Assembly: GCA_011090425.1 (NCBI GenBank)
Contig: PHGD01000046.1
Location: 1 to 32,956 of the forward strand
DNA from: Nitrospira sp. LK70
GTDB taxonomy: Bacteria > Nitrospirota > Nitrospiria > Nitrospirales > Nitrospiraceae
Direction: 5' to 3'
Length of the DNA: 32,956 nt
Shown: piece by piece, positions 1 through 7,587 of the stretch
Position numbering within the stretch: position 1 is the stretch's first letter
Layout: the number at the start of each line of letters is the position of its first letter
Program-made: the position numbers and the translations under genes
Notes under the pieces: model-generated
The model's database searches: none
The model's input: the letters and a program-made list of their open reading frames with translations, nothing else
Told to the model about the DNA's origin: nothing

Positions 1-203
1 AGCAGGCAATTGGGACCACTGATGGTCGGTCGCCAAAAACCCGACGCACACAGTTGGCCCAGGAGCGACGATCGTCGAGCGACGCGACCCACAGGTCGAG
101 TCAATATAGCTACAACAGTGTCCAAGAAATCGGGAGCGGTACACAGCTAGTTCCATAATTATTTGAGCACCCATAATTAAGTTATATGTATTAGGCTAGA
201 ACA
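1..203. other. Left-edge segment without an assignable gene
   Basis: Two plus-strand frames are open from the left edge, closing at a TAG at 148-150 and a TAA at 156-158, so the 3' end of a gene cut by the window could lie here. Neither peptide is recognisable. A 12-bp perfect palindrome (CGACGATCGTCG) sits at 66-77. The last 60 bases are AT-rich and precede the methyltransferase start, so they may carry its promoter, but no convincing hexamer pair was found. Confidence 0.3.
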
Positions 204-869
204 ATGAAATTCCCAAGATTAGACTATGTTTCAGTTGAAGAATGGCTTTTGTCTTATGTTAAGGGCCGAACGGTTCTCCACTTGGGATGTGCCGGTGATC
301 TTCTTCAGCATGGCGAGGATGCCTGTTTGCACTATCGGCTTTCACAGGTCTGCACGACTTTATGCGGGATTGAGATTGATAAGACAGCTTTGGAGACGGT
401 TAAGGCGTGGGTTCCTGAGGACAAGGATGGTCGTATTCGTTACTTTTGTGGGGATGTTGCAGACCTGGACAACTTGGGTATCAGGCAAAAGTTCGGAATC
501 ATTATAGCTGGTTCAATAATTGAGCATCTCTCAAATCCCGGCTTGATGCTTCAGCACATGCGATCATTTTGTCAGGAGGATGGGAAAGTCGTCATTATTA
601 CTCCGCATGTCTTCGGCCTTATCCAGTTTATTCGGGTCGCATTAAAAGCTGATGAAGCCGTCAATCGTGAGCATACCTGTTGGTTTTCTATCGCGACCTT
701 GACCGAACTATGCTCGCGCTATGGATTGAGGCCTATTGAGTGGTACACGGGCTATGGTTGGCAACCGCCAAGCCTCAGGTGGCGGATTCAAAGAACTTTC
801 GGTGTACCTTTCTTCAGAGCTTTTCCGCGTCTTGGTGGTAGCCTCATCGGTGTATTTGTCCCATGCTGA
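204..869 (+). CDS. Class I SAM-dependent methyltransferase (EPS locus)
   Basis: This 221-aa protein has a methyltransferase fold signature. The SAM-binding motif I (VLHLGCAGDLL) lies near residues 24-34, an acidic residue ends strand 2 (GIEIDKTAL, about 55-63), and a GDVADLD segment (about 83-89) fits the adenine-contacting loop. The segment IIAGSIIEHLSNPG (about 100-113) matches the motif of Methyltransf_11/23 enzymes. It probably methylates a sugar or lipid-linked intermediate, given the glycosyltransferases just downstream, but the substrate cannot be read from sequence. It is cytoplasmic, with no signal peptide or membrane segment. Its base composition looks AT-richer than the operon further right, as is common for variable polysaccharide genes. 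The family assignment is fairly sure; the exact role is inference. Confidence 0.75.
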   Translation: MKFPRLDYVSVEEWLLSYVKGRTVLHLGCAGDLLQHGEDACLHYRLSQVCTTLCGIEIDKTALETVKAWVPEDKDGRIRYFCGDVADLDNLGIRQKFGIIIAGSIIEHLSNPGLMLQHMRSFCQEDGKVVIITPHVFGLIQFIRVALKADEAVNREHTCWFSIATLTELCSRYGLRPIEWYTGYGWQPPSLRWRIQRTFGVPFFRAFPRLGGSLIGVFVPC

Positions 870-1115
870 AAGTTCGCGTCCGGTAAACAACGTGTTGCCG
901 TCCCTTCAAAATTCGTAGCGTATTCAACAGATGACTACGGGCCTAGTCTTCAAACAGAGTTACCTCACGACCCCGATGCGCCCCTACCTTCGTCCTCGCG
1001 ATACCGAATGAAAACTTAAAAATGCTGGCAATCAGGTCACGTCTCTTGTACGGTCAATAGCGTTCAGGTTCTATCCCGCACATTGCGCTACATGCCATGG
1101 TGCTCTTGTCCTCCC

Positions 1116-2261
1116 ATGCAATATAAGGTTGCCGTCCTCCAGTACCGACTACTTCATTACCGGATCGATTTCTTTAATCGCTTGCGGGAATTGTGTTTGG
1201 ATCGGAATATCGATTGCCATCTCGTTCACGGACAGGCCACTTCGAACGAGAAGAGCAAGAACGACGAGGGGACATTGCAGTGGGCGGACAAGACTCATAA
1301 CGCCTTTGTTCGTGTCGGCGACCGAGATATTCTCTGGCAACCCTTACCCGATTCCGTTCGCGATGCCGACCTGTTCGTCATTATGCAGGAGAACCGGATC
1401 TTGTCGAATTACCCTCTCATACTACGGGACAAGCTTGGTGGTCCTAAGGTTGCGTATTGGGGACATGGCGTTAATTTCCAAAGTCACGCCCCAGGTGGTT
1501 TGCGCGAACGATGGAAGCGCTTTCTAGTCAGGCAAGTAGACTGGTGGTTCGCCTATACGGATCTTACGGCTGAAATCGTTTGCTCCGCAGGCTTTCCAAC
1601 GGAGAGGGTGACCTGTTTGAACAATGCTATTGATACCAAGGCATTCAGTAAGACAGTCGAATCAATTTCGCATGAAGAGCTGGCTGAAATCAGAAGGGGG
1701 CTGGGACTTGATGACCATTCACGAGTGGGGATATTTTGTGGGTCGCTGTATCCAGATAAACGCCTGGATTTGTTAGTCGAGGCTGCAGCGAGAATTCGCA
1801 ACAAGGTGAAAGATTTTCACGTAATCGTTATTGGTTCAGGTCCGACAAGAGACGTTATTGATCAAGCGGCTAAGAAGTATCCCTGGCTACACCCGGTGGG
1901 TGTGAAATTCGACCGGGAGAAAGCGGGGTACTTCAAATTGGCGGAAATCATGTTGAACCCAGGTGCTCTCGGCCTACATATCCTTGATGCATTTAGTGTT
2001 GGTCTACCCGTGGTTTCAACCTCTAATGCCAGACATGGCCCAGAAATCGCATATCTTCAGAATGGAGCGAACGGCGTTCTTACAGGAGACGCAGTCCAGG
2101 AATATACCGATGCAGCAACTCGGGTATTGAACGACACTCTCTGGCGACAGTCTCTCTCTGCCAATGCTCTGGCGTCTAGCAAAAACTATACGGTGGAAAA
2201 GATGGCGGAGCGGTTTGTGGATGGAGCGGCCAGATGCCTTACTATGAAAAAATACCGGTAA
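1116..2261 (+). CDS. Glycosyltransferase family 4 (group 1) protein
   Basis: This GT-B type glycosyltransferase of about 381 aa probably transfers a sugar from a nucleotide donor during exopolysaccharide assembly in the cytoplasm. The C-terminal Rossmann domain is clear: GIFCGSLYPDKRLDLLVEAA is the usual start of Glycos_transf_1, followed by VIVIGSGP and then an E-x7-E-like region around HILDAFSVGLPVVST, where the family normally shows an EAF/EAM motif. The first acidic residue is replaced here by LDAF. The ATG at 1116 is preferred because the protein then begins with the usual hydrophobic first strand (MQYKVAVLQY). A TTG at 1083 and an ATG at 1092 are in frame but add an unlikely Cys/Pro-rich leader. 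No clear ribosome-binding site was seen. Acceptor and linkage are unknown. Confidence 0.78.
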   Translation: MQYKVAVLQYRLLHYRIDFFNRLRELCLDRNIDCHLVHGQATSNEKSKNDEGTLQWADKTHNAFVRVGDRDILWQPLPDSVRDADLFVIMQENRILSNYPLILRDKLGGPKVAYWGHGVNFQSHAPGGLRERWKRFLVRQVDWWFAYTDLTAEIVCSAGFPTERVTCLNNAIDTKAFSKTVESISHEELAEIRRGLGLDDHSRVGIFCGSLYPDKRLDLLVEAAARIRNKVKDFHVIVIGSGPTRDVIDQAAKKYPWLHPVGVKFDREKAGYFKLAEIMLNPGALGLHILDAFSVGLPVVSTSNARHGPEIAYLQNGANGVLTGDAVQEYTDAATRVLNDTLWRQSLSANALASSKNYTVEKMAERFVDGAARCLTMKKYR

Positions 2262-2368
2262 TATAGCGAACGCGTTACTGCCCGCTGCAGAGAGATGTTA
2301 AGGTGTTTTGGTAAAAGAACGGTTTTTCACCGACTAGAGGCTTGGGTTGAGCTCAAAAAGGGAGATAG

Positions 2369-3208
2369 ATGACGACTCGGGGAGCAGGATATCTCTTAGG
2401 CATCCCGATTGACCGCAAATCTCTTTCGTCGGTCATTGAAGAGTCGTTCCAAGCAGTTGAGCTGAAGACTTCGCAGCGAGTCTTTGTCTGCGCCAACCCT
2501 CATTCATTGATAGTTGCGCAGTATGACAGGAATCTTAAATCCGCTTTGACTCATGCTGATCTTATCGTAGCCGATGGAGTCGGAGTGTCATTCATGGCAC
2601 GGCTGGTCGGCGTGAAGATTGGTCCACGAATTACAGGAACCGATTATTTCCACAGTCTTCTGAATGCACTGCAGCAACGTGGGGGTGGACGTGTCTTTTT
2701 CTTTGGTTCGTCGCAGCAGGTTCTTGACCGTATTGCAAAACGTTTTGCCAGCGATTTTCCATCCCTGACGCTCTGTGGTGCGTTGTCTCCGCCATTTGGA
2801 GAGTGGAGCGAGTTGGAGAATCACCGAATGGTGGAAGTAATCAACGAGGCTAAACCCGATGTTCTCTGGGTCGGCATGACGGCGCCGAAGCAGGAAAAAT
2901 GGGTGGAGATCAATCGTCGGGAGCTCAATGTTCAGGTGATCGGTTCGATCGGTGCGGTATTTGACTTTTACGCTGGAACTTATTCACGAGCTCCTAAATG
3001 GGTCTGTAACATCGGCTTGGAGTGGGCCTATCGATTCATCCTTGAGCCTCGCCGCATGTGGCGACGCAACCTCGTGTCCGCACCAAAGTTTGTGTGGTTA
3101 GTGCTTCGTCGACACATCTTCCGTGGAGATACCACTCTGACAACTACAGATGGGTCGAAGCAGGAAGAAATTGCCCACCACGGCGAGAAAAAGCTGCCTA
3201 GCTCATGA
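2369..3208 (+). CDS. WecG/TagA/CpsF family glycosyltransferase
   Basis: This 279-aa GT26-family enzyme (WecG/TagA/CpsF) usually adds the second sugar (ManNAc, ManNAcA or related) onto an undecaprenyl-diphosphate-linked GlcNAc. The family motifs appear in order: CANPHSLIVA, then LIVADGVGVSFMARL with the conserved D and G near residues 67-75, RITGTD, VFFFGSS, VLWVGMTAPKQEKW, GSIGAVFDFYAGT and APKWVCNIGLEWAYR close to the C terminus. Length agrees with the family plus a short polar tail. A ribosome-binding site (GGGAG) precedes the ATG at 2369. It fits functionally with the WecA-type phosphoglycosyl transferase encoded at 5923-7557, which would make the lipid-linked acceptor. No membrane segment is seen, and association with the inner membrane is expected through its lipid substrate. 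Confidence 0.88.
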   Translation: MTTRGAGYLLGIPIDRKSLSSVIEESFQAVELKTSQRVFVCANPHSLIVAQYDRNLKSALTHADLIVADGVGVSFMARLVGVKIGPRITGTDYFHSLLNALQQRGGGRVFFFGSSQQVLDRIAKRFASDFPSLTLCGALSPPFGEWSELENHRMVEVINEAKPDVLWVGMTAPKQEKWVEINRRELNVQVIGSIGAVFDFYAGTYSRAPKWVCNIGLEWAYRFILEPRRMWRRNLVSAPKFVWLVLRRHIFRGDTTLTTTDGSKQEEIAHHGEKKLPSS

Positions 3209-3331
3209 CTGAACTTGCAGGGTGTGGCTCACCGGTTTGGAATTGTGATGCTTTGTGTTCCCCGTCGCTAGTGCTGTGCCGGCGACGTCATGGTGTTTCT
3301 ATCTGTCGCTCTTTACAGATTTGAACACGGC

Positions 3332-3358
3332 TGCAGCAACATAGACACAGTTGCTGCA
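3332..3358. promoter_or_regulatory. Perfect 9-bp inverted repeat, possible activator site
   Basis: TGCAGCAAC at 3332-3340 and GTTGCTGCA at 3350-3358 are perfect complements separated by 9 bases. The dyad centre lies about 92 bp upstream of the transcription start predicted from the sigma-54 match at 3411-3426, a usual distance for an NtrC-type activator site. It could alternatively be a weak terminator for the upstream glycosyltransferase gene, since it folds as an RNA hairpin, but only three T residues follow. The regulatory role is inference. Confidence 0.45.
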
Positions 3359-3410
3359 TTTGGTCTCCATCGTCTTCCTTAGTTTTCAGCGACATGCAAA
3401 CTTTATTGAA

Positions 3411-3426
3411 TGGTCTGGGATTTGCT
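3411..3426 (+). promoter_or_regulatory. Sigma-54 (-24/-12) promoter for the PEP-CTERM gene
   Basis: The 16 bases match the sigma-54 consensus TGGCACG-N4-TTGCW at TGG, at the G of position 7 and at the full TTGCT block. The invariant GG lies at 3412-3413 and the invariant GC at 3424-3425, with correct spacing. Predicted transcription would start near 3437, leaving a leader of about 48 bases before the ATG at 3485. PEP-CTERM protein genes are known to be controlled by RpoN with the PrsK/PrsR two-component pair in other bacteria, which supports the call. Confidence 0.65.
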
Positions 3427-3484
3427 GGACGATTCCTCGTTTATACGTGTCCCTAATGAACTAACCTCTAGAAGGAGCGGCGAC

Positions 3485-4147
3485 ATGCGGATGATGAAAC
3501 GATGGCTTAGGAGAGGACTTATCCTGCCGGCTGCTGCGGTGTGTGCTTTTTCGGTTTCGATCAGTGCAGCGCAAGCGGCTCTGGTGACCTATTCGTTCAC
3601 CGGTAGTATCGACAACATTGCTCCCAAGGATACAATCTCCGGCCTCTTTCGATTTGACAATGCGACGGGGGGGAGCGGTGGCGTTTATAATGGCGCAGTA
3701 ACGGGCTTCACCCTGAAGATAGAGGGGCTCGGGCACAACTCGTTTTTCGCCCCTGGTGCCAATGCTGTGACGATTTCACAGAACATGCCGCTCGCGAGTG
3801 GTATTGTCGACCGCTGGGCGTTGGTGACCGCTGCCACCGGTGACGTGATCAGTGGTACCACCGCGCCATTCAATTTCGATCTTCGTCTCGACCACAATGG
3901 CGGGGGGTTGTTTACCGACACGAGCCTTCAAGATCCGCCAAGCTTGAGCAGTTTGAATGGCGGTCGTGCGCAATGGCGGCTCTTTTTCGAGGATGTCAAC
4001 GGCAATCCATCCGTGTATCTCGGATCGATCAGTAGCCTGACCGCTGTACCGTTACCGGCGGCGGTGCTGTTGTTCGGAGCAGGGCTTATCTCCCTGGTGG
4101 GTTTGGGAGCCGGAGGGTTGAGAAATCTCCGAGCGTCCAAGGTCTAG
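3485..4147 (+). CDS. Secreted VPLPA-type PEP-CTERM sorting-domain protein
   Basis: This 220-aa exported protein is tagged for exosortase processing. A Sec signal peptide is visible: RMMKRWLRR, then a hydrophobic stretch, then AQA before about residue 32. The mature part is rich in Gly, Asn, Thr and Ser and has the YSFTGSIDN...ISGLFRFD opening typical of short PEP-CTERM proteins. The C terminus holds the tripartite sorting signal: VPLPA at residues 188-192, a hydrophobic helix of about 19 residues, and basic residues (Arg213, Arg216) at the end. The start at 3485 is chosen for its strong AGAAGGAG ribosome-binding site. In-frame codons further upstream overlap the sigma-54 promoter. The gene stands alone between promoter and hairpin, directly before the matching exosortase. 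It probably functions at the cell surface or in the matrix; no enzymatic domain is recognised. Confidence 0.85.
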   Translation: MRMMKRWLRRGLILPAAAVCAFSVSISAAQAALVTYSFTGSIDNIAPKDTISGLFRFDNATGGSGGVYNGAVTGFTLKIEGLGHNSFFAPGANAVTISQNMPLASGIVDRWALVTAATGDVISGTTAPFNFDLRLDHNGGGLFTDTSLQDPPSLSSLNGGRAQWRLFFEDVNGNPSVYLGSISSLTAVPLPAAVLLFGAGLISLVGLGAGGLRNLRASKV

Positions 4148-4161
4148 TCGTCTCGTTTCTG

Positions 4162-4197
4162 ACGGGCTTGATACTTCGATCGTGGTATCAAGCCCGT
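4162..4197 (+). terminator. Terminator-like hairpin after the PEP-CTERM gene
   Basis: Thirteen bases at 4162-4174 (ACGGGCTTGATAC) pair perfectly with 4185-4197 across a 10-base loop. It lies 15 bases after the stop codon of the PEP-CTERM gene. The downstream bases are only partly T-rich (TGCTTCTG), so this may be an imperfect intrinsic terminator or an mRNA-stabilising 3' hairpin. Confidence 0.6.
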
Positions 4198-4315
4198 TGC
4201 TTCTGCGGAGTCGATCGATAGCTGGAAAGTTGCCAGGGAAAGTGTCGCCCCGCTCTTCAGAATCGGTTTAGCTCGCTCCTCTAACTCCTAATCATCGTGT
4301 GAGTAATTCACGCTC

Positions 4316-5890
4316 ATGACCGGCACACGTTCCTTTCTTCTCACCTCAGTCCTGATTGTCGCGCTATTGATCTACATGTACGCGGAGAGTCTTGCCTTCT
4401 TGTTCATCCGTTGGTTTGGCACCGATGACTATAGCCATGGCATCTTTGTGCCTTTCATCAGTGCCTTCTTGATATGGCAATCTCGAAATCGTCTATTGCA
4501 GGTGCCGAGGAATAAATCATGGTGGGGACTTGTCGTGATCACCGCGGGGCTTTTTCTGTATGTCGTGGGCGAATTGTCCACGCTGTTTGTGGTCCTGCAC
4601 GCCTCTTTGTGGATTGTGATGGTCGGGTTGGCCGTTACGCTCCTCGGGATTCGTGGGACAAGAGCCATCGCTTTCCCTCTTGGCTATCTTCTGACCGCCA
4701 TCCCGCTGCCGACGTTTTTCTACGCGGGTCTTTCGAGCCAACTTCAACTCTGGTCCTCATCGCTCGGGGTTGGTTGTTTGCAGCTCGTCGGGGTGATGGC
4801 CTTTCAGGAAGGTAATGTCATTGATCTGGGGCCTGTGCAGCTTCAAGTAGTGGAGGCGTGCAGCGGCATTCGCTACCTGCTTCCGTTGATTTCTCTCGCC
4901 TTGCTCTGCGCCTACTCATTCAACGACCAGATGTGGAAACGAGCGGTCCTAGTGCTGTCGGCCATTCCGATCTCCATCGTGACCAACGGCTTTCGGATCG
5001 GCATGATCGGAGTGCTCGTCGAGCTCTACGGGAAAGGAGCGGCGGAGGGCTTCTACCATCTGTTCGAGGGATGGGTCGTTTTCATGGTGAGCTTCGGACT
5101 GTTGCTCATGGAAATGAGCCTCTTAGGAAAGCTAGGAGTGGCTGTGCCGCGGCAATCATGGTCTGAGCGACTGACGTTGAGACATCAGGAGTTGGACGCT
5201 GGGCGCGAAGTCGGACTCGAGAATCCAGCAGGCAACGTCTTCTCACCGGGACCGGCCTATCTCTGCAGTGTGGCTCTGTTCGCGCCCTTCACGTTGTTTT
5301 CGACCACGGTCATGGACCGTGAGGAGGTTCCCCCTCCACGAGCCACATTTGTCGATTTCCCGATGCAGATCGATGGATGGCAAGGTGAACCCGCTCCACT
5401 CGAAAAGCAATACATCGATGCGCTTCGATTCGATGATTATGTGCTTGCCGATTATCGTTGGGGCACTCAGCATCCCGTGAATTTCTATGCGGCGTACTAT
5501 CGGTCACAGCGGAAAGGGCAGTCGGCTCATTCGCCTCAGAGTTGTCTGCCGGGCGGCGGATGGGAAATAGGGTCGTTGACGCAGCAAGAATTATCGATGT
5601 CACCAGGGGTGACGGGACCACTCAGGGTCAATCGGGCCGTAATCCAGAAGGGCGAACAGAAGCAAATCGTGCTGTACTGGTTCAAACAACGAGACCGAAA
5701 CCTCACGGACGAATATCTGGTGAAGTTGTATTTGCTGTGGGATGCATTCTCGAGGCAACGAACTGATGGAGCGCTGGTGAGACTGGCTTCGCTCGTTGGT
5801 CCCGGTGAATCCGAGGCAGTTGTGGATCAACGTCTACAGGAATTGGCGATTGCGGTGGGGCGGGAGCTGACCAGGTTTGTACCGAACTGA
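4316..5890 (+). CDS. xrtD: Exosortase fused to EpsI domain, VPLPA-type (XrtD-like)
   Basis: This 524-aa inner-membrane protease/transpeptidase-like sorting enzyme has about eight hydrophobic segments in residues 5-270. The exosortase catalytic triad is intact: Cys182 in VVEACSGIRYLLP, Arg227 in TNGFRIG, and His248 in GFYHLFEGW. The DYSHG motif near residue 38 is also typical. After another hydrophobic stretch (about 310-325), residues 330-520 form an EpsI (DUF3485) domain with the SPQSCLPGGGW signature. Fusion with EpsI and adjacency to a VPLPA-tailed substrate both agree with exosortase D, the VPLPA-specific type. It probably cleaves the sorting tail and hands the protein on at the outer face of the membrane. 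It heads a nine-gene run and is followed by the next gene after 32 bases. No strong ribosome-binding site is visible before the ATG. Confidence 0.9.
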   Translation: MTGTRSFLLTSVLIVALLIYMYAESLAFLFIRWFGTDDYSHGIFVPFISAFLIWQSRNRLLQVPRNKSWWGLVVITAGLFLYVVGELSTLFVVLHASLWIVMVGLAVTLLGIRGTRAIAFPLGYLLTAIPLPTFFYAGLSSQLQLWSSSLGVGCLQLVGVMAFQEGNVIDLGPVQLQVVEACSGIRYLLPLISLALLCAYSFNDQMWKRAVLVLSAIPISIVTNGFRIGMIGVLVELYGKGAAEGFYHLFEGWVVFMVSFGLLLMEMSLLGKLGVAVPRQSWSERLTLRHQELDAGREVGLENPAGNVFSPGPAYLCSVALFAPFTLFSTTVMDREEVPPPRATFVDFPMQIDGWQGEPAPLEKQYIDALRFDDYVLADYRWGTQHPVNFYAAYYRSQRKGQSAHSPQSCLPGGGWEIGSLTQQELSMSPGVTGPLRVNRAVIQKGEQKQIVLYWFKQRDRNLTDEYLVKLYLLWDAFSRQRTDGALVRLASLVGPGESEAVVDQRLQELAIAVGRELTRFVPN

Positions 5891-5922
5891 ACCAACACAG
5901 GTGAGGATGCGGGGACCAATCC

Positions 5923-7557
5923 ATGGTGAATGAGCTGTTCTTTAGCTTCATGACGGCGCTACTTCTGTCCATGGCGCTGATTCCTCCGTTACGGCTGGCA
6001 GCCGAACGATTTCAGGTGATGGATCTGCCCGGAGGACGAAAAGTGCACGAGCATCCCATTCCACGGGTGGGGGGACTTGCCTTCGCCATCGGTGCCTGCG
6101 CTTCGATTGCCTGGTGGGTTCCGAAAGATGCGATTGCGCTATCGGTTCTGGTCGGCGGCGTCATTCTCGTGGGGTTCGGACTATGGGACGACCGTGTCGA
6201 TCTTAGCTATCGAAGCAAACTCGTAGGGCAGCTGATTGCCGCCCTTGCCGTTGTCTTGGGCGGTGATATCTGGTTTACCTCACTTCCCTTCTTACCGGAT
6301 GTGGAAGTACCGGCATGGGCTGGGATGTGTGTGACCGTCGTGTTTCTTATCGGAGTATCAAACGCGGTGAATCTGACGGATGGATTGGATGGACTAGCAG
6401 GAGGGTTATCGTTCATAACGCTCAGCGGGATTGCCTATTTGGCCTATCTATCTAATGATTCGATCGTCCTTATCCTTACGGTTCCCTTTCTTGGGGCGCT
6501 CTTGGGGTTCTTGCGTTACAACACGTACCCGGCTCGCATTTTCATGGGAGACGGCGGCAGCCAATTATTGGGATTCATCATGGGGGTATTCGCCGTTCTC
6601 CTGACGGATTCGTCACGAGGGCCATTCAGTCCGAGCCTTGCTCTTTTTCTATTGGGGCTGCCGTTTTTGGATACCCTTGGTGTGACCGGACAACGGCTGG
6701 CTGAAGGCCGTTCTCCGTTCATCGGCGATCGGGCGCACATTCACCACAAACTGCTTCGCTTTGGGTTCACGCATTATGAGGCTGTGACCGTCATTTACGT
6801 GATCCAGGCAGGGATGTTGGGCTTGGCGTATGTACTGCGATGGCAGTCCGACCTCTTGCTCCTTCCCCTTTACCTCATGATTGCAGGATCAGTCTTGATG
6901 CTGTTCGTTGCAGCAGGGCGCGGCCTTCTTCCCAATCTCACTCCACAAAGCGACCATTTTCTATCCAATGTGGCCGTGACGCGATTGACGAATGGCCCCT
7001 GGCTGACGGATCTGCCGATGCAGTTTTTGGCCGTGACCGTCCCATGTTTCCTCATTGCCCTGGTGTTTGTCCCATCGAATGTGCCGACCGATGTCGGCTA
7101 CCTGTCGATCATCATATTCGGGGTTGTGTTGCTCGGCCTCTCGCTTTCTCCTCGAGCCGCGCCGTACTTTGTCCGTGGCGGACTCTACGTGGGCACCACG
7201 TTTCTGCTGTATGTCTACGATGGGTCGCGAGCGAGCACGTTATCTGCCGTCACGATGGCGCACAACGCATTCTTCGTCGTGGTCGCTGTCATGGTGTTAT
7301 TGAGTCTTCGATTCAACCAGGAGAACCGGTTTCAGACGACACCGCTCGACTACTTAATGGTCTTCTTGGCCGTCATGTTCCCGCTACTTCCGGAGGTCAG
7401 CGCCGATATCTCGCACCTGGGGGTCTTTGCCGCAAAATTGATGGTGCTCTTCTTTGCCTTCGAATTGTTGCTCCATGCATTTTCCAGTCGTGTCCGACAG
7501 TTGGGATTCGTTTCGCTCTGGATCCTGTTCGGACTCGGAATTCGGATTTTGTTGTAG
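5923..7557 (+). CDS. WecA/MraY-type polyprenyl-phosphate sugar-1-phosphate transferase
   Basis: This polytopic membrane enzyme of 544 aa starts lipid-linked glycan assembly by moving a HexNAc-1-phosphate from a UDP-sugar to undecaprenyl phosphate. Family motifs are all present: HPIPRVGGLAF (about 44-54), LWDDRVDLSYRSK (about 87-99) carrying the Asp pair, NLTDGLDGLAGG (about 150-161), ARIFMGDGGSQLLGF (about 204-218) and the HIHHKL histidine motif (about 274-279). The usual WecA-like enzyme ends around residue 340. Here about 200 more residues of hydrophobic segments follow, an extension of unknown function. The gene sits 32 bases after the exosortase gene and 30 bases before prsT, clearly in one transcription unit. 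The sugar specificity is not readable, but a GT26 enzyme upstream (2369-3208) could take its product. Confidence 0.88.
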   Translation: MVNELFFSFMTALLLSMALIPPLRLAAERFQVMDLPGGRKVHEHPIPRVGGLAFAIGACASIAWWVPKDAIALSVLVGGVILVGFGLWDDRVDLSYRSKLVGQLIAALAVVLGGDIWFTSLPFLPDVEVPAWAGMCVTVVFLIGVSNAVNLTDGLDGLAGGLSFITLSGIAYLAYLSNDSIVLILTVPFLGALLGFLRYNTYPARIFMGDGGSQLLGFIMGVFAVLLTDSSRGPFSPSLALFLLGLPFLDTLGVTGQRLAEGRSPFIGDRAHIHHKLLRFGFTHYEAVTVIYVIQAGMLGLAYVLRWQSDLLLLPLYLMIAGSVLMLFVAAGRGLLPNLTPQSDHFLSNVAVTRLTNGPWLTDLPMQFLAVTVPCFLIALVFVPSNVPTDVGYLSIIIFGVVLLGLSLSPRAAPYFVRGGLYVGTTFLLYVYDGSRASTLSAVTMAHNAFFVVVAVMVLLSLRFNQENRFQTTPLDYLMVFLAVMFPLLPEVSADISHLGVFAAKLMVLFFAFELLLHAFSSRVRQLGFVSLWILFGLGIRILL

Positions 7558-7587
7558 CAAATCGAGTTACGTAATAACCTAGGTTTC

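Noticed and set aside
66-77. 12-bp palindrome CGACGATCGTCG near the left edge
   Set aside because: Too short and isolated to interpret; such palindromes are expected by chance in GC-rich DNA of this length.
3239-3251. Another GG...GC pattern resembling a sigma-54 promoter
   Set aside because: The spacing between GG and GC is one base short; the match at 3411-3426 is much better.
3410-3484. Upstream extension of the PEP-CTERM reading frame
   Set aside because: The ATG at 3485 has a strong ribosome-binding site and begins a proper signal peptide; the extension overlaps the sigma-54 promoter.
6840-7574. Long plus-strand frame (244 codons) in another phase
   Set aside because: It lies inside the WecA-type gene, whose frame carries the family motifs; the alternative peptide is Arg/Ser/Cys-rich and has no domain.
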